From: Hyphomicrobiales bacterium
Lineage (GTDB): Bacteria; Pseudomonadota; Alphaproteobacteria; Rhizobiales; Rhizobiaceae
Assembly (NCBI GenBank): GCA_021775455.1
Contig: JAJFHU010000014.1
Coordinates: 51,616 to 115,615, forward strand
DNA: 64,000 nt
Direction: 5' to 3'
Below the pieces are notes generated by a model that ran no database searches, was not told where the DNA came from, and saw nothing but the letters and a program-made list of their open reading frames with translations. The position numbers and the translations under genes are program-made. Shown here piece after piece: positions 24,973-34,653 of this stretch (its first letter is position 1; the number at the start of each line of letters is the position of its first letter).

Positions 24973-26409
24973 GTGTTGAGTTCGGAGTTGATAACACGCT
25001 TTGACCGCAAATTTTCGCGATGCAGTACGTTGGTTCATTGCCTTGCCTGCCTGTTGTTTGTAACTTTCTACGGATTAGTTGGCGCGAGTGCAGAAACAAT
25101 CAACGGTGCGCTTGCACACGCTTATGAGAACAATCCAACCCTGAATGCCCAACGAGCAGCAACCCGTGTCACTGATGAGGGTGTTCCGATCGCCAAATCC
25201 GGTTGGCGGCCCCAGGTGTTTGCTACTGCTGATGCCGGTGTGCTGGACACCACAGCGAGGGGCGTCCGATCCGCTTTGGGTGGAACCAGTACAATACACG
25301 ATACACTCAATCCCAGAGGTTTTGGGGTCAGTATTTCCCAAAATGTATGGGACAGCTTCAAGACTCTGAACAACGTTAATGCAGCCCGTGCAGCGGTAAG
25401 TGCTGCCAGGGAGGCGCTTCGCAATACAGAGCAAAATGTGCTTTTCAATGCAGCGGCATCCTATCTCGACGTTTTGCGAGATCGTGCGATTGTGGATTTT
25501 CGCAGACAAAGCCTGGAATTTCTTGATGAGCAGGTGCGTTCTGAAACTGCCCGGTTTGATGTAGGTGAAAGTACACGAACAGATGTTGCCCAGGCCCGGG
25601 CCCGTCAGGCAGGTGCGGTAGCTGCACTAAGTGCAGCGCAGGCACAGTTTAAATCGAGCATGGCGGTTTATCGTCAAAATGTGGGAAGGGATCCAAGCGG
25701 TTTGCGGCCCGCAAATGGCGTTGGCAATCTGCTACCCAAGTCCATGGATGCTGCCATGACGACTGCCTACCAGGAACATCCGGCAATCAGATCGACCGAA
25801 TTCATCGTGGATCAGGCCATATATAACGTGAAGTCTGCTGAAAGTGATTTGCTGCCACGGGTAACGCTTGATGGAGCGCTCAGAAAATCGACTGAAACTT
25901 CTTCGCCAAACGTCACCAATGAAAGTGCGTCGATCACCGCCACGTTGACCGTACCTATCTATCAGGGCGGTTCTGCCAGTGGCCTAGTTCGGCAAAACAA
26001 GGAAACATTGGGGCAACGGCGGATTGAGGTTGATATCGCCGTGGATAATGTAAGGGCAGCGGTGGTTTCTGCATACAGTCAGTACGAGGCAGCCGTTGCG
26101 GCAACCAGGGCCAATGAAGAACAACTTAGTGCCGCGCGTTTGGCTCTTTCAGGCGCGGTTGAGGAACGCAAGGTGGGGCAGCGGACAACGCTCGACGTTC
26201 TCGATACCCAACAAGGTGTTATCAATGCGCAAATTGATCTGGCCAATTCGCGTCGGGATTTGAAAGCTGCGGGTTATGCTGTGATGTCAGCCGTTGGTCG
26301 GTTAAGCGCGTCCAACCTTGGCCTTCAAGTCGCAAATCATGATCCGGTTGATCATTTTATTGTCGTAAAAGACAAGTGGTACGGTTTGCGCACCCCCAAC
26401 GGCCAATGA
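24973..26409 (+). CDS. tolC: TolC family outer-membrane efflux/secretion channel
   Basis: A 478-residue outer-membrane protein. It begins at GTG 24973 with GAGG 8 nt upstream. A signal peptide runs to about residue 40 (GASAET). The mature part has the duplicated TolC/OEP pattern of long alpha helices and beta strands; recognisable pieces are ALAHAYENNPTLNAQRAA near 46-63, GESTRTDVAQARARQAGA near 195-212, and VGQRTTLDVLDTQQGVINAQIDLANSRRD near 396-424. It would form the trimeric exit duct for type I secretion or RND pumps; no partner pump or membrane fusion gene is adjacent. Neighbourhood with an isoaspartyl-methyltransferase-like gene upstream and popZ-valS downstream is common in rhizobia. 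Confidence 0.94.
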   Translation: MLSSELITRFDRKFSRCSTLVHCLACLLFVTFYGLVGASAETINGALAHAYENNPTLNAQRAATRVTDEGVPIAKSGWRPQVFATADAGVLDTTARGVRSALGGTSTIHDTLNPRGFGVSISQNVWDSFKTLNNVNAARAAVSAAREALRNTEQNVLFNAAASYLDVLRDRAIVDFRRQSLEFLDEQVRSETARFDVGESTRTDVAQARARQAGAVAALSAAQAQFKSSMAVYRQNVGRDPSGLRPANGVGNLLPKSMDAAMTTAYQEHPAIRSTEFIVDQAIYNVKSAESDLLPRVTLDGALRKSTETSSPNVTNESASITATLTVPIYQGGSASGLVRQNKETLGQRRIEVDIAVDNVRAAVVSAYSQYEAAVAATRANEEQLSAARLALSGAVEERKVGQRTTLDVLDTQQGVINAQIDLANSRRDLKAAGYAVMSAVGRLSASNLGLQVANHDPVDHFIVVKDKWYGLRTPNGQ

Positions 26410-26573
26410 TTCCTAAAATTTTCTAATTCCCGCTTTCAAAAACTTAGGGATAATTCCAGTCAGTAGGGTTTTTTCCTGTAGTTTTCCATTATGATTCAAA
26501 GTGATTCGGCGGTGTGGGTTAAATGCAACCGATTGCGCAGGGGACATTAAAGCGGCAATGCAGGAGATGCAAA

Positions 26574-27485
26574 ATGGGTGAAGCAGCTACAAAAGAACCG
26601 ACTATGGAAGATATTCTTTCTTCTATTCGGAAGATAATTTCTGAAGAAGGAACCAGCCAGGATTCCAGTCCTGAAGCTGAAGTTACACAGAAAACTGTAG
26701 TTGCTGATGATCCTGCGCCAGTTGTAGATCAAGAATCTCCGTCCACATTCAGAAATATTGCTGCTGCGGTAGCTGTATCAGGCAATGAGCCGGAGGAAAA
26801 CGATACGGCTCCCGTTAGTGAGGAAAAGGATGCGACTCCTTCCAGCGAGGGAAGGGATACAGCTCTTGCCAGCAATGTGTCTTCCCCGGGGATGAGCGAT
26901 TTTCAACGGTTGGCCCAGGCGGCACAGGCAGCTTCTTCTGATCGCTCTGAAACATCTGAAAAATCAGAATCTGCAGACGAACCGCAGTCGCACAGTAGTG
27001 AAGAGTCTGCGTCGGTTATGGAAACCGAAGTTGAGGTTGAACAAAGTACAGTTGAAGTCGAACCAGAAGAGAAAACCGAGACATGCGATGATATTTGGCT
27101 GTCTGAAAAATTCGAAGCGAGCATTCATACCGGATCCAGTGTTGAGAAGGCGGACGTAACACCTTCAAAACCGGAACCTGACACAATTTCAGTTCAGATG
27201 GCTGATGCGAAGCCAGCTCCAATGCCTGAAACTCAACCTGTTCCTGATGTGGGGAACAGCACGGAAGAAACCGAAGCATTTCGGGGTGCGCTAATGTCGC
27301 CAAGTTCCGGAGATGCAGTAAGTAATTCATTCGACAGGCTGAAGCGCAGTGCAATGGATGACATTGAAGCAAAGACCGAGTCCATTTTGCGTCCCATGTT
27401 AAAGGATTGGCTGGACGAGAATCTGCCGACTTTGGTGGAGCGACTCGTACGCGAGGAAATCGAACGTGTAGCGCGCGGCGTTTAA
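26574..27485 (+). CDS. popZ: Polar organizing protein PopZ (DUF2497)
   Basis: Polar scaffold that anchors the chromosome origin through ParB. The start is the ATG at 26574 (MGEAATKEPTMEDIL), with GGAG 9 nt upstream. The 303-residue product shows the PopZ pattern: a conserved N-terminal helix EPTMEDILSSIRKIISEE (about 8-25), a long acidic disordered middle rich in Glu, Ser, Pro and Val (about 30-245), and a conserved C-terminal helical hairpin ending LKDWLDENLPTLVERLVREE (about 278-297). In known PopZ the N-terminus binds partner proteins and the C-terminus oligomerises. The disordered middle is longer than in Caulobacter PopZ. It precedes valS by 136 nt. Confidence 0.92.
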   Translation: MGEAATKEPTMEDILSSIRKIISEEGTSQDSSPEAEVTQKTVVADDPAPVVDQESPSTFRNIAAAVAVSGNEPEENDTAPVSEEKDATPSSEGRDTALASNVSSPGMSDFQRLAQAAQAASSDRSETSEKSESADEPQSHSSEESASVMETEVEVEQSTVEVEPEEKTETCDDIWLSEKFEASIHTGSSVEKADVTPSKPEPDTISVQMADAKPAPMPETQPVPDVGNSTEETEAFRGALMSPSSGDAVSNSFDRLKRSAMDDIEAKTESILRPMLKDWLDENLPTLVERLVREEIERVARGV

Positions 27486-27621
27486 TCTGGCACTTTCTGT
27501 CATAAGCACAGTATTTTTGTAAAACTAACTGCAGCAAAGCGCGGCAACTGTCACGGTTGACTTGCAGCATGGGTTGCTTATTACAGGCGCTTAACAAACG
27601 CAGTTTTCTTCCGGATTTGAT

Positions 27622-30600
27622 ATGTCAGACAAGGGTTCTGGGCAACCGCTCGAAAAGCAGTATGATGCGCCAAGCGTCGAGCCACGCATCGCCAAAAAGT
27701 GGGACGAAGCAAACGCTTTCGCGGCCGGAGCAGGTGCTGTCGAAGGTGCTGATTCTTATTGCATCGTCATTCCGCCACCCAATGTCACCGGCTCGCTCCA
27801 TATGGGGCACGCGCTCAACAATACGCTTCAGGACATATTGATCCGCTTTGAGCGGATGCGCGGCAAGGATGTGCTCTGGCAGCCCGGCATGGACCATGCC
27901 GGCATCGCCACGCAAATGGTTGTTGAGCGGAAGTTGGCTGATGAAGGCAATGTCGATCGCCGAACTCTCGGTCGCGATGCTTTCATCGACAAGGTTTGGG
28001 AGTGGAAAGATGAATCCGGCGGGATAATTTTCAACCAGCTTAAACGCCTTGGTGCTTCCTGCGACTGGTCGCGCGAACGCTTCACGATGGATGAGGGGCT
28101 TTCAGCAGCGGTGCTGGAAGTGTTCGTTCGCCTTTACAAGGAAGGTTTGATCTATCGGGGCAAGCGGTTGGTCAATTGGGATCCGAAATTTGAAACCGCG
28201 ATTTCCGATCTTGAGGTGGAAAATACCGAAGTCGATGGCCACATGTGGCACTTCAAGTATCCATTGGCTGGCGGGGAAACCTACACCTACGTCGAAAAGG
28301 ATGAAGACGGAAACGTTACCCTCGAAGAAGAGCGCGATTATATCTCCATCGCAACAACCCGCCCAGAAACAATGCTGGGGGATGGGGCTGTTGCGGTTCA
28401 CCCGAGCGACGAACGTTATGCGCCAATAGTTGGTAAACTTTGCGAAATTCCGGTCGGCCCAAAGGAGCATCGCCGCCTGATCCCGATTATCACGGATGAT
28501 TATCCTGATCCTGAATTTGGTTCTGGTGCAGTGAAAATTACTGGCGCGCATGATTTCAACGATTATGCGGTCGCCAAGCGAAACAACATCCCGTGCTATC
28601 GCCTGATGGACACAAAGGCAGCGATGCGGGATGATGGTGCGCCATATGCGGATTGTGCCGGGCAAGCAGCGCAGATTGTGACTTCAGGCGAATTGCCTGA
28701 TGAAGCAAGCGTCGATTCCATAAATCTCGTTCCGGATGAATATCGTGGCCTTGATCGTTTTGTTGCAAGGGAAAAGATCATTGCTGACATCAATGCTGAC
28801 GGGCTGGCGGTCACGGTAAAAGACGAAGAGGGCAATGAAATTCCCTTCGTTGAAAACAAGAAGGTCGTGCAGCCCTTTGGTGATCGCTCCCATGTGGTGA
28901 TTGAACCGATGCTGACCGATCAGTGGTTTGCGGACGCGAAGACCCTGGCAGAACCGGCAATCGCTTCGGTGAGGGAGGGCCGCACCAACTTCGTTCCGAA
29001 AAGCTGGGAGAACACCTACTTCAACTGGATGGAAAACATCGAGCCCTGGTGTATTTCGCGGCAATTGTGGTGGGGGCATCGGATTCCAGCATGGTATGGA
29101 CCAACTGTTGATGAAGATGATCCTAAGAAAATAATTCTCGACATCGGTTTTCATGGGCAAGTTGCACCGGTGGGCACTAGCGTAACTATGGATACAACTG
29201 TTTTTGTGGAAAAGTCGGAAGAAAATGCTCTTGAGGCTGCAGAAGAATACTATTCAAAATTTTTCCCCGGCGTGCCTGTATTTTTGGAGTCGGAAGATCA
29301 TCCAAATACAATAGGCGACGGCAAACCGGGAGGATCCTACGTGGAAATCGTGTTGAAACGCGATCCCGATGTTCTCGACACCTGGTTCTCATCTGCACTT
29401 TGGCCTTTTTCAACCCTCGGCTGGCCGGAGCAGACGCCGGAACTTGCAAAATACTACCAGACTGATGTGCTGATAACCGGATTTGATATCATTTTCTTTT
29501 GGGTAGCGCGGATGATGATGGCCGGGCTTCATTTCATGAAGGATGAAAATGGCAACCCGGTAGAGCCTTTCCATACGGTTTATGTGCATGCGCTGGTGCG
29601 TGACAAGCATGGACAGAAGATGTCCAAATCCAAGGGTAATGTGATCGACCCGCTGGAACTGATCGATGAGTACGGCGCGGATGCCTTGCGTTTTACGCTG
29701 GCGGTCATGGCCGCGCAGGGCAGGGACGTGAAACTCGATCCGGCCCGCATTGCCGGTTATCGAAATTTTGGCACCAAACTCTGGAACGCGACCCGATTTG
29801 CAGAAATGAATGAAGCATTGGGCGTAACTGGTATCGATCCAAACGATGCCAAGCTAACGGTGAACCGCTGGATAATGGCGGAGCTTTACGCGTGCATTGA
29901 TGAAGTGACCGCCAACATCGAGAAATATCGCTTCAATGATGCTGCCAGTGCCGCCTACCGGTTTGTCTGGAATACATTCTGCGACTGGTATGTCGAACTG
30001 CTGAAGCCCGTTTTCGCAGGTGATGATAAAGATGCGATATCGGAATCCCGAGCGGCAATGTCATATGTTTTGGGAGAAATTTACAAACTCTTGCATCCGT
30101 TTATGCCGTTCATGACTGAAGAGTTATGGGAAGCCACCGGAATAGGGGAGGGATTGCTCTGCCATGCACGGTGGCCGGAAATCGGCTTGGTGGATCAGGC
30201 AGCGGCAGATGAGATCAATTGGCTGATAGCGCTTATCTCCGAAATCCGTTCGGTCAAGAATGAGATGGGCATCAAGCCTTCGCAGGTGCTTCCGATGTCG
30301 GTAGTTGAGGCAGATGGCATAACGGGGCAGCGTCTTGAACTACACGGCTCGGCTTTGGCGCGAATGACAAAAATAGAAACAATAGAGGTAGCTTCCGAAG
30401 CGCCAAAAAACTCTGCCCAGATTGTCCTTGGCGAAGCGACCTATTGTTTGCCGCTTGAGGGGATTGTCGATTTGGGTGCGGAACGTACCCGCCTTGAAGG
30501 CGAACTCAAGAAGCTTGACGGTGAAATCAAACGTCTTGAGGGCAAGCTTGGAAACGAAAAGTTCGTTGCCAATGCACCGGAAGCCGTCGTGGAGGAAGAG

Positions 30601-30678
30601 CGGGAAAAACTCGCTGGTTACCAAGCGCAACATGAAAAGACGGAAGTTGCGATGGGACGGCTTGCTGCGTTGGATTAA
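27622..30678 (+). CDS. valS: Valyl-tRNA synthetase
   Basis: Class Ia synthetase of 1018 residues that charges tRNA-Val and edits threonine. The HIGH motif is in PPNVTGSLHMGHAL (about 52-65) and KMSKS is at about 666-670 (GQKMSKSKGN). The editing domain contains TTRPETMLGDGAVAVHP; the C-terminal coiled coil runs from about 945 to the end. It is longer than enteric ValS. About 60 extra residues lie at about 495-577, between GHRIPAWYG and DPDVLDTWFSSALWPFSTLG, rich in acidic residues (EKSEENALEAAEEYY). TTGACT-N17-ATTACA near 27560-27590 may be its own promoter. A palindromic repeat element follows. Confidence 0.97.
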   Translation: MSDKGSGQPLEKQYDAPSVEPRIAKKWDEANAFAAGAGAVEGADSYCIVIPPPNVTGSLHMGHALNNTLQDILIRFERMRGKDVLWQPGMDHAGIATQMVVERKLADEGNVDRRTLGRDAFIDKVWEWKDESGGIIFNQLKRLGASCDWSRERFTMDEGLSAAVLEVFVRLYKEGLIYRGKRLVNWDPKFETAISDLEVENTEVDGHMWHFKYPLAGGETYTYVEKDEDGNVTLEEERDYISIATTRPETMLGDGAVAVHPSDERYAPIVGKLCEIPVGPKEHRRLIPIITDDYPDPEFGSGAVKITGAHDFNDYAVAKRNNIPCYRLMDTKAAMRDDGAPYADCAGQAAQIVTSGELPDEASVDSINLVPDEYRGLDRFVAREKIIADINADGLAVTVKDEEGNEIPFVENKKVVQPFGDRSHVVIEPMLTDQWFADAKTLAEPAIASVREGRTNFVPKSWENTYFNWMENIEPWCISRQLWWGHRIPAWYGPTVDEDDPKKIILDIGFHGQVAPVGTSVTMDTTVFVEKSEENALEAAEEYYSKFFPGVPVFLESEDHPNTIGDGKPGGSYVEIVLKRDPDVLDTWFSSALWPFSTLGWPEQTPELAKYYQTDVLITGFDIIFFWVARMMMAGLHFMKDENGNPVEPFHTVYVHALVRDKHGQKMSKSKGNVIDPLELIDEYGADALRFTLAVMAAQGRDVKLDPARIAGYRNFGTKLWNATRFAEMNEALGVTGIDPNDAKLTVNRWIMAELYACIDEVTANIEKYRFNDAASAAYRFVWNTFCDWYVELLKPVFAGDDKDAISESRAAMSYVLGEIYKLLHPFMPFMTEELWEATGIGEGLLCHARWPEIGLVDQAAADEINWLIALISEIRSVKNEMGIKPSQVLPMSVVEADGITGQRLELHGSALARMTKIETIEVASEAPKNSAQIVLGEATYCLPLEGIVDLGAERTRLEGELKKLDGEIKRLEGKLGNEKFVANAPEAVVEEEREKLAGYQAQHEKTEVAMGRLAALD

Positions 30679-30702
30679 TGCAGGCCTGAACTCGTGAAAT
30701 TC

Positions 30703-30781
30703 GTCATCCTCGGGCTTGACCCGAGGATCCACGCTACAAACCGCTTGAATTATGTATCCTCGCCTCAAGGGCGAGGATGAC
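30703..30781. repeat. 79-bp palindromic repeat element
   Basis: The element starts with GTCATCCTCG (30703-30712) and ends with its inverted copy CGAGGATGAC (30772-30781). It contains two internal hairpins: CCTCGGG-CTTGA-CCCGAGG on the left, and CCTCGCC-TCAAG-GGCGAGG on the right. Short hairpins of this GTCATCCTCGGGCTTGACCC type are scattered in intergenic DNA of many alphaproteobacteria. It lies between the convergent ends of valS and a methyltransferase and may also end their transcripts. No second copy is visible in this window. Confidence 0.8.
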
Positions 30782-30819
30782 CGGGGTCTCCATTCATTTA
30801 GTGAGCAGGGAAGATTCAA

Positions 30820-31440
30820 CTACAACTTCACGAACGTAATTACCCAGCCCTTCAGATCATTTCCCGGAATGTGCTCGCCGTGTTCCTGTGAAATTAGAGT
30901 AATACGGTTTTCATCCGCCAGTGACTCCAGTTTGGTAACCAGCGAACCTTCTTCATAGTAATGGTCATTTAGCCCGATGATTATAGGTGCACCTGGTTTT
31001 GCAACACGCATAAGTTCCTCAACGGCATTCGGCAAGATATGGCCAAAGGAAAATACACCAACAGCGGTGACCGCATCATACTCACCATCCTTGGCATCTA
31101 TCGGAGGCTCGTTCAGATCGCAACTGAACAAACGCTCATAAATATCAAGTTGAGATGCTTTGTCGAGCATCCCCTTTGAAAGATCGCATCCATCAATATT
31201 CTTGTATCCGCGTTCCTTCAGTGCCAGGCCGGATAGGCCCGTCCCGCATCCGACATCGAGAATTTTGCATTCATTCGCTGGTAACAGCTTCTTGAGAGCT
31301 TCCGCGCAGCGAACAGGCTGCTGATATTCAACACCCGTCAAGTCAGCATCGTAGATTTCCGCCCAACGGTCATACATTGCCCTGGCCTCTTCTGTGGTTT
31401 TCAAGGAATATGCGACTTGAAAGAAATCTTCACGCGACAC
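30820..31440 (-). CDS. Class I SAM-dependent methyltransferase
   Basis: A 206-residue soluble methyltransferase. SAM motif I is ILDVGCGTGLSGLAL (about 60-74), followed by the acidic ribose-binding loop GCDLSKGMLDKA (about 82-93) and the post-II block EYDAVTAVGVFSF (about 118-130). The N-terminus AMYDRWAEIYDADL resembles the COG4976 or Williams-Beuren-type group. The substrate is unknown. It is convergent with valS across the palindromic repeat and divergent from ilvD. Confidence 0.88.
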   Translation of the reverse strand: MSREDFFQVAYSLKTTEEARAMYDRWAEIYDADLTGVEYQQPVRCAEALKKLLPANECKILDVGCGTGLSGLALKERGYKNIDGCDLSKGMLDKASQLDIYERLFSCDLNEPPIDAKDGEYDAVTAVGVFSFGHILPNAVEELMRVAKPGAPIIIGLNDHYYEEGSLVTKLESLADENRITLISQEHGEHIPGNDLKGWVITFVKL

Positions 31441-31671
31441 CGGTTATCTCCTTCGCAAACTGAAATATTTACCAAAACTCAATCAAAAACGTGGCAGATT
31501 TGCAACAGCCTTGACAGAAAGTCTCTGCTATAGGAATGCAATCACAATTTGCCGCTTTTCAGCCACAAAGACGGGTAATTCGATAGTTCCCTTTCGCGGG
31601 AAGACGGAAATATCTGCTGAAAATGGCAGGTGGTAAATAATCGATCAACTGCGAATACCCATAGGGATGAC

Positions 31672-33396
31672 ATGGACGCTAAAATTTTTGACAAAAGCAA
31701 ACTGCCGAGCCGGCATACAACCGTTGGTCCAACAAGAGCGCCGCACCGGTCATATTTGTACGCAATGGGCCTCTCGAAACAGGAAATCGATCAACCTCTG
31801 GTAGGGGTGGCGAGTTGCTGGAACGAAGCAGCGCCATGCAATATTTCTCTCATGCGTCAGGCTCAGGTTGTCAAGAAGGGCGTTGCTGCTGCACACGGCA
31901 CTCCTCGCGAATTTTGCACAATTACCGTGACTGATGGCATTGCCATGGGTCACCAGGGCATGAAATCTTCATTGGTATCACGTGAAGTGATTGCGGATTC
32001 AGTTGAGTTGACCATGCGCGGGCACTGCTATGATGCAATTGTCGGGCTTGCTGGTTGCGACAAGTCCTTGCCGGGCATGATGATGGCTATGGTTCGCCTC
32101 AATGTGCCGTCAGTTTTCATTTACGGTGGTTCAATTCTTCCCGGAACTTTCCGGGGCCGCCAGATTACCGTTCAAGATGTATTCGAAGCGGTAGGTCAGC
32201 ATTCGGTTGGCGATATGTCAGATGAGGATCTCGCTGAAATCGAACAAACAGCCTGTCCTTCTGCCGGTTCATGTGGCGCACAATTTACCGCAAATACGAT
32301 GGCAACTGTTGCTGAAGCGATTGGCCTCGCACTTCCTTACTCCTGTGGTGCCCCTGCACCTTATGAAATTCGTGACCGATTCTGTTACGCATCCGGTGAA
32401 AAAGTTATGGAACTCATCGCTCGCAACATTCGTCCAAGGGATATTGTAACTCGCGAAGCGCTGGAAAATGCCGCAGCTGTCGTTGCCGCCTCTGGTGGTT
32501 CCACCAATGGTGCGTTGCACCTTCCAGCGATAGCCCATGAATGCGGGATAAAATTTGATCTCTTTGATGTCGCGGAGATTTTCAAGAAAACGCCCTATGT
32601 TGCCGACCTTAAGCCCGGTGGAAAATATGTAGCCAAAGACATGTTTGAAGCTGGTGGTATTCCGCTGTTGATGAAGACACTTTTCGACCATGGCTTTCTT
32701 CATGGGGATGTAATGACAGTGACTGGCCGTACTTTGGCCGAAAACATGTCTCATATTAAATGGAATCCTGATCAGGATGTGGTTTATCCGGCTAACAAAC
32801 CAATCACCGTAACTGGTGGCGTAGTCGGCCTGAAAGGGAATCTTGCTGAAGAAGGGGCGATTGTTAAGGTCGCTGGCATGAGTAAATTAAAGTTCACGGG
32901 TCCCGCGCGTTGTTTCGACTGTGAGGAAGACGCATTTGAAGCTGTAAGCAAACGTGAATACAAGGAAGGTGAGGTGCTCGTCATTCGCTATGAAGGCCCA
33001 CGTGGTGGCCCAGGAATGCGCGAGATGCTCTCCACAACATCAGCAATTTATGGCCAGGGTATGGGTGACAAGGTTGCGCTCATTACTGATGGCCGCTTCT
33101 CAGGTGCAACCCGCGGGTTCTGCATAGGCCATGTGGGGCCGGAAGCAGCCCTTGGTGGCCCGATAGGCCTCCTGAAAGATGGCGACATAATAGAAATAGA
33201 TGCCGAAAACGGGTTTTTGAACCATCAGCTTTCCGATGAAGAATTGGAACAGCGCAAAAAAGAATGGAAACCGCGCGAGACCGATTACACCAGCGGTGTA
33301 ATCTGGAAGTATGCTCAAACGGTAGGTGTAGCAAGGGATGGGGCAGTGACCCATCCGGGCGGGGCGGAAGAGAAAGTGTGTTATGCGGATATTTAG
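31672..33396 (+). CDS. ilvD: Dihydroxy-acid dehydratase (IlvD/Edd family)
   Basis: Fe-S enzyme that dehydrates dihydroxy-acids to 2-keto acids in valine, isoleucine and leucine synthesis. I use the ATG at 31672 ([15 protein letters not shown]), which has AGGGAT upstream; a GTG at 31630 is also open. The product is 574 residues, the shorter family type (about 615 in E. coli). Cluster ligands are seen in SCWNEAAPC (about 48-56), [13 protein letters not shown] (about 125-137) and [14 protein letters not shown] (about 194-207). The family also contains sugar-acid dehydratases, so a role in sugar catabolism is possible. Its 3' end overlaps exoR by 14 nt. Confidence 0.9.
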   Translation: MDAKIFDKSKLPSRHTTVGPTRAPHRSYLYAMGLSKQEIDQPLVGVASCWNEAAPCNISLMRQAQVVKKGVAAAHGTPREFCTITVTDGIAMGHQGMKSSLVSREVIADSVELTMRGHCYDAIVGLAGCDKSLPGMMMAMVRLNVPSVFIYGGSILPGTFRGRQITVQDVFEAVGQHSVGDMSDEDLAEIEQTACPSAGSCGAQFTANTMATVAEAIGLALPYSCGAPAPYEIRDRFCYASGEKVMELIARNIRPRDIVTREALENAAAVVAASGGSTNGALHLPAIAHECGIKFDLFDVAEIFKKTPYVADLKPGGKYVAKDMFEAGGIPLLMKTLFDHGFLHGDVMTVTGRTLAENMSHIKWNPDQDVVYPANKPITVTGGVVGLKGNLAEEGAIVKVAGMSKLKFTGPARCFDCEEDAFEAVSKREYKEGEVLVIRYEGPRGGPGMREMLSTTSAIYGQGMGDKVALITDGRFSGATRGFCIGHVGPEAALGGPIGLLKDGDIIEIDAENGFLNHQLSDEELEQRKKEWKPRETDYTSGVIWKYAQTVGVARDGAVTHPGGAEEKVCYADI

Positions 33397-34186
33397 AGTT
33401 CCCGCCTGTTTGATAATTCTGGCTGCGTTTGTGCCATCATTTGGCACGACGGCGTTTGCTTTTGATCCCTCAAAAATTGTCGAAAGCGATGCGAGTACAC
33501 CGAAAATTTTCAAGTTTTTCTTTTCATTCCGAAAGGACGGAAAGCAGGAAGAGGCGGTTAGCGTTCTGAAATATGCCGCGGATAACGGTAATTCTGCTGC
33601 CCAGTGGAAGCTTGGACGCATGTACCAAACTGGTGACGGGGTGGAAAAAAATCCTCTGGAAGCCTTTAATATCTTCAAGAACCTTGTTCAGCGTAGTTCG
33701 GATACTCAACCCAATTCTCCTGATTGGCAATTTAATGCCGATGCGTTGGTCGCTTTGGGAAACTACTATCGCTTGGGCATTCCAGGAACTGATGTCGACG
33801 CTGATCCCAGCCAGGCGCGGATGATGTACACAACTGCTGCCATGGTGTTTCATCACCCGGTTGCACAGTTTGAGCTTGGGCGGATGCAGCTTCGTGATGA
33901 AGGTGTGTTTGGACAAGAAAAGCTGGGCGTTCGAAACCTGCGTTTGGCATATGAAAAAGGCCATGTCGGCGCGGAGGCGTTGCTTGGATATACGCTTTTT
34001 GAAGGGGCTCTGGTTCGCAGAAATCCGGTTCGAGGCTTGGTGATGCTGGGCAATGCTCGTCGTAGAGCAAGCCCTGATGAATTGCCTTGGATTGCCACAC
34101 TTCATGATGAGGCTCTTGCCATTGCGCAACCTGATGAGCGTAGTGCAGCATTTGACGAGTTGCTTAGCAACGTCGCGCTCGATTAA
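33383..34186 (+). CDS. exoR: ExoR-like periplasmic regulator with Sel1 repeats
   Basis: A 267-residue secreted protein. The signal peptide runs to about residue 26 (TAFA). Sel1-type repeats start with [40 protein letters not shown] (about 53-92, given here only as motif limits 53-62 and 83-92) and recur near 130-170 and 190-225. Size and repeat pattern match rhizobial ExoR, which holds the ExoS sensor kinase inactive in the periplasm and thereby represses exopolysaccharide and activates flagellar genes. The gene overlaps ilvD by 14 nt, suggesting coupled translation. No ExoS or ChvI gene is present in the window. Family assignment by pattern recognition only. Confidence 0.78.
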   Translation: MRIFRVPACLIILAAFVPSFGTTAFAFDPSKIVESDASTPKIFKFFFSFRKDGKQEEAVSVLKYAADNGNSAAQWKLGRMYQTGDGVEKNPLEAFNIFKNLVQRSSDTQPNSPDWQFNADALVALGNYYRLGIPGTDVDADPSQARMMYTTAAMVFHHPVAQFELGRMQLRDEGVFGQEKLGVRNLRLAYEKGHVGAEALLGYTLFEGALVRRNPVRGLVMLGNARRRASPDELPWIATLHDEALAIAQPDERSAAFDELLSNVALD

Positions 34187-34231
34187 ATTTCAAACAAAGC
34201 GACGAAACACAATTTCATATTGTTATAAAAT

Positions 34232-34516
34232 CTAACCGGCGGACAGGCTGTTGGCTGAGTTTGAAGCAGGTGTGCTGTAATTTGGCATATTTGTGTCGTC
34301 GAGATTTGCAGTGGGACATTCCTGTTCCAGAAATATCCAGCTTGTATTGTTCAATACACGACTGCACTTTGCCATTTTCATCCCGTTGGGTGTGCGCATG
34401 CAGGTTGTTTGCCCTTCATCAATGTCATTACCATTGTAACGACAGGTGCAATTCTCCCCGGCAAATGTGGGTAGAGAAAACATCAAAAACGCTGCCGTCA
34501 GTATGAGTCTCAACAT
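34232..34516 (-). CDS. Small secreted cysteine-containing protein
   Basis: A 94-residue product with a signal peptide (hydrophobic 3-17, cleavage near TFA-GE at 19). The mature protein of about 75 residues has five Cys, CTCRYNG, TTCMRT, AKCSR and QECPT, spaced as if for disulfides, and a Ser/Asn-rich tail. I do not recognise the domain. It is convergent with exoR (45-nt gap). There is no Shine-Dalgarno motif, and a promoter-like sequence lies immediately before the ATG (separate entry). Confidence 0.72.
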   Translation of the reverse strand: MLRLILTAAFLMFSLPTFAGENCTCRYNGNDIDEGQTTCMRTPNGMKMAKCSRVLNNTSWIFLEQECPTANLDDTNMPNYSTPASNSANSLSAG

Positions 34517-34521
34517 GCCTT

Positions 34522-34550
34522 ATTGTCTTCCCAAACGCGGTTTCTGTCAA
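34522..34550 (-). promoter_or_regulatory. Predicted leaderless promoter of the small secreted gene
   Basis: On the minus strand TTGACA (34550-34545), 17-nt spacer, GACAAT (34527-34522), then 5 nt to the ATG at 34516. The transcript would start at the start codon or within 2 nt of it. Confidence 0.5.
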
Positions 34551-34653
34551 ATATCGTACGAATTGTAATACCAAGTGATAGCAATACACCATCGTATTCG
34601 CTCTTGTTAATGCCCACGAAATCCTTGAAAAATGGGTAAAATGAGGTTGGAAA

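Noticed and set aside
31511..31534. TTGACA and TATAGG upstream of ilvD
   Set aside because: The spacer is only 12 nt, too short for a sigma-70 type promoter.
31537..31587. Sixteen-codon frame in the ilvD leader as a possible attenuator peptide
   Set aside because: It has no run of Leu, Ile or Val codons and no paired terminator hairpin.
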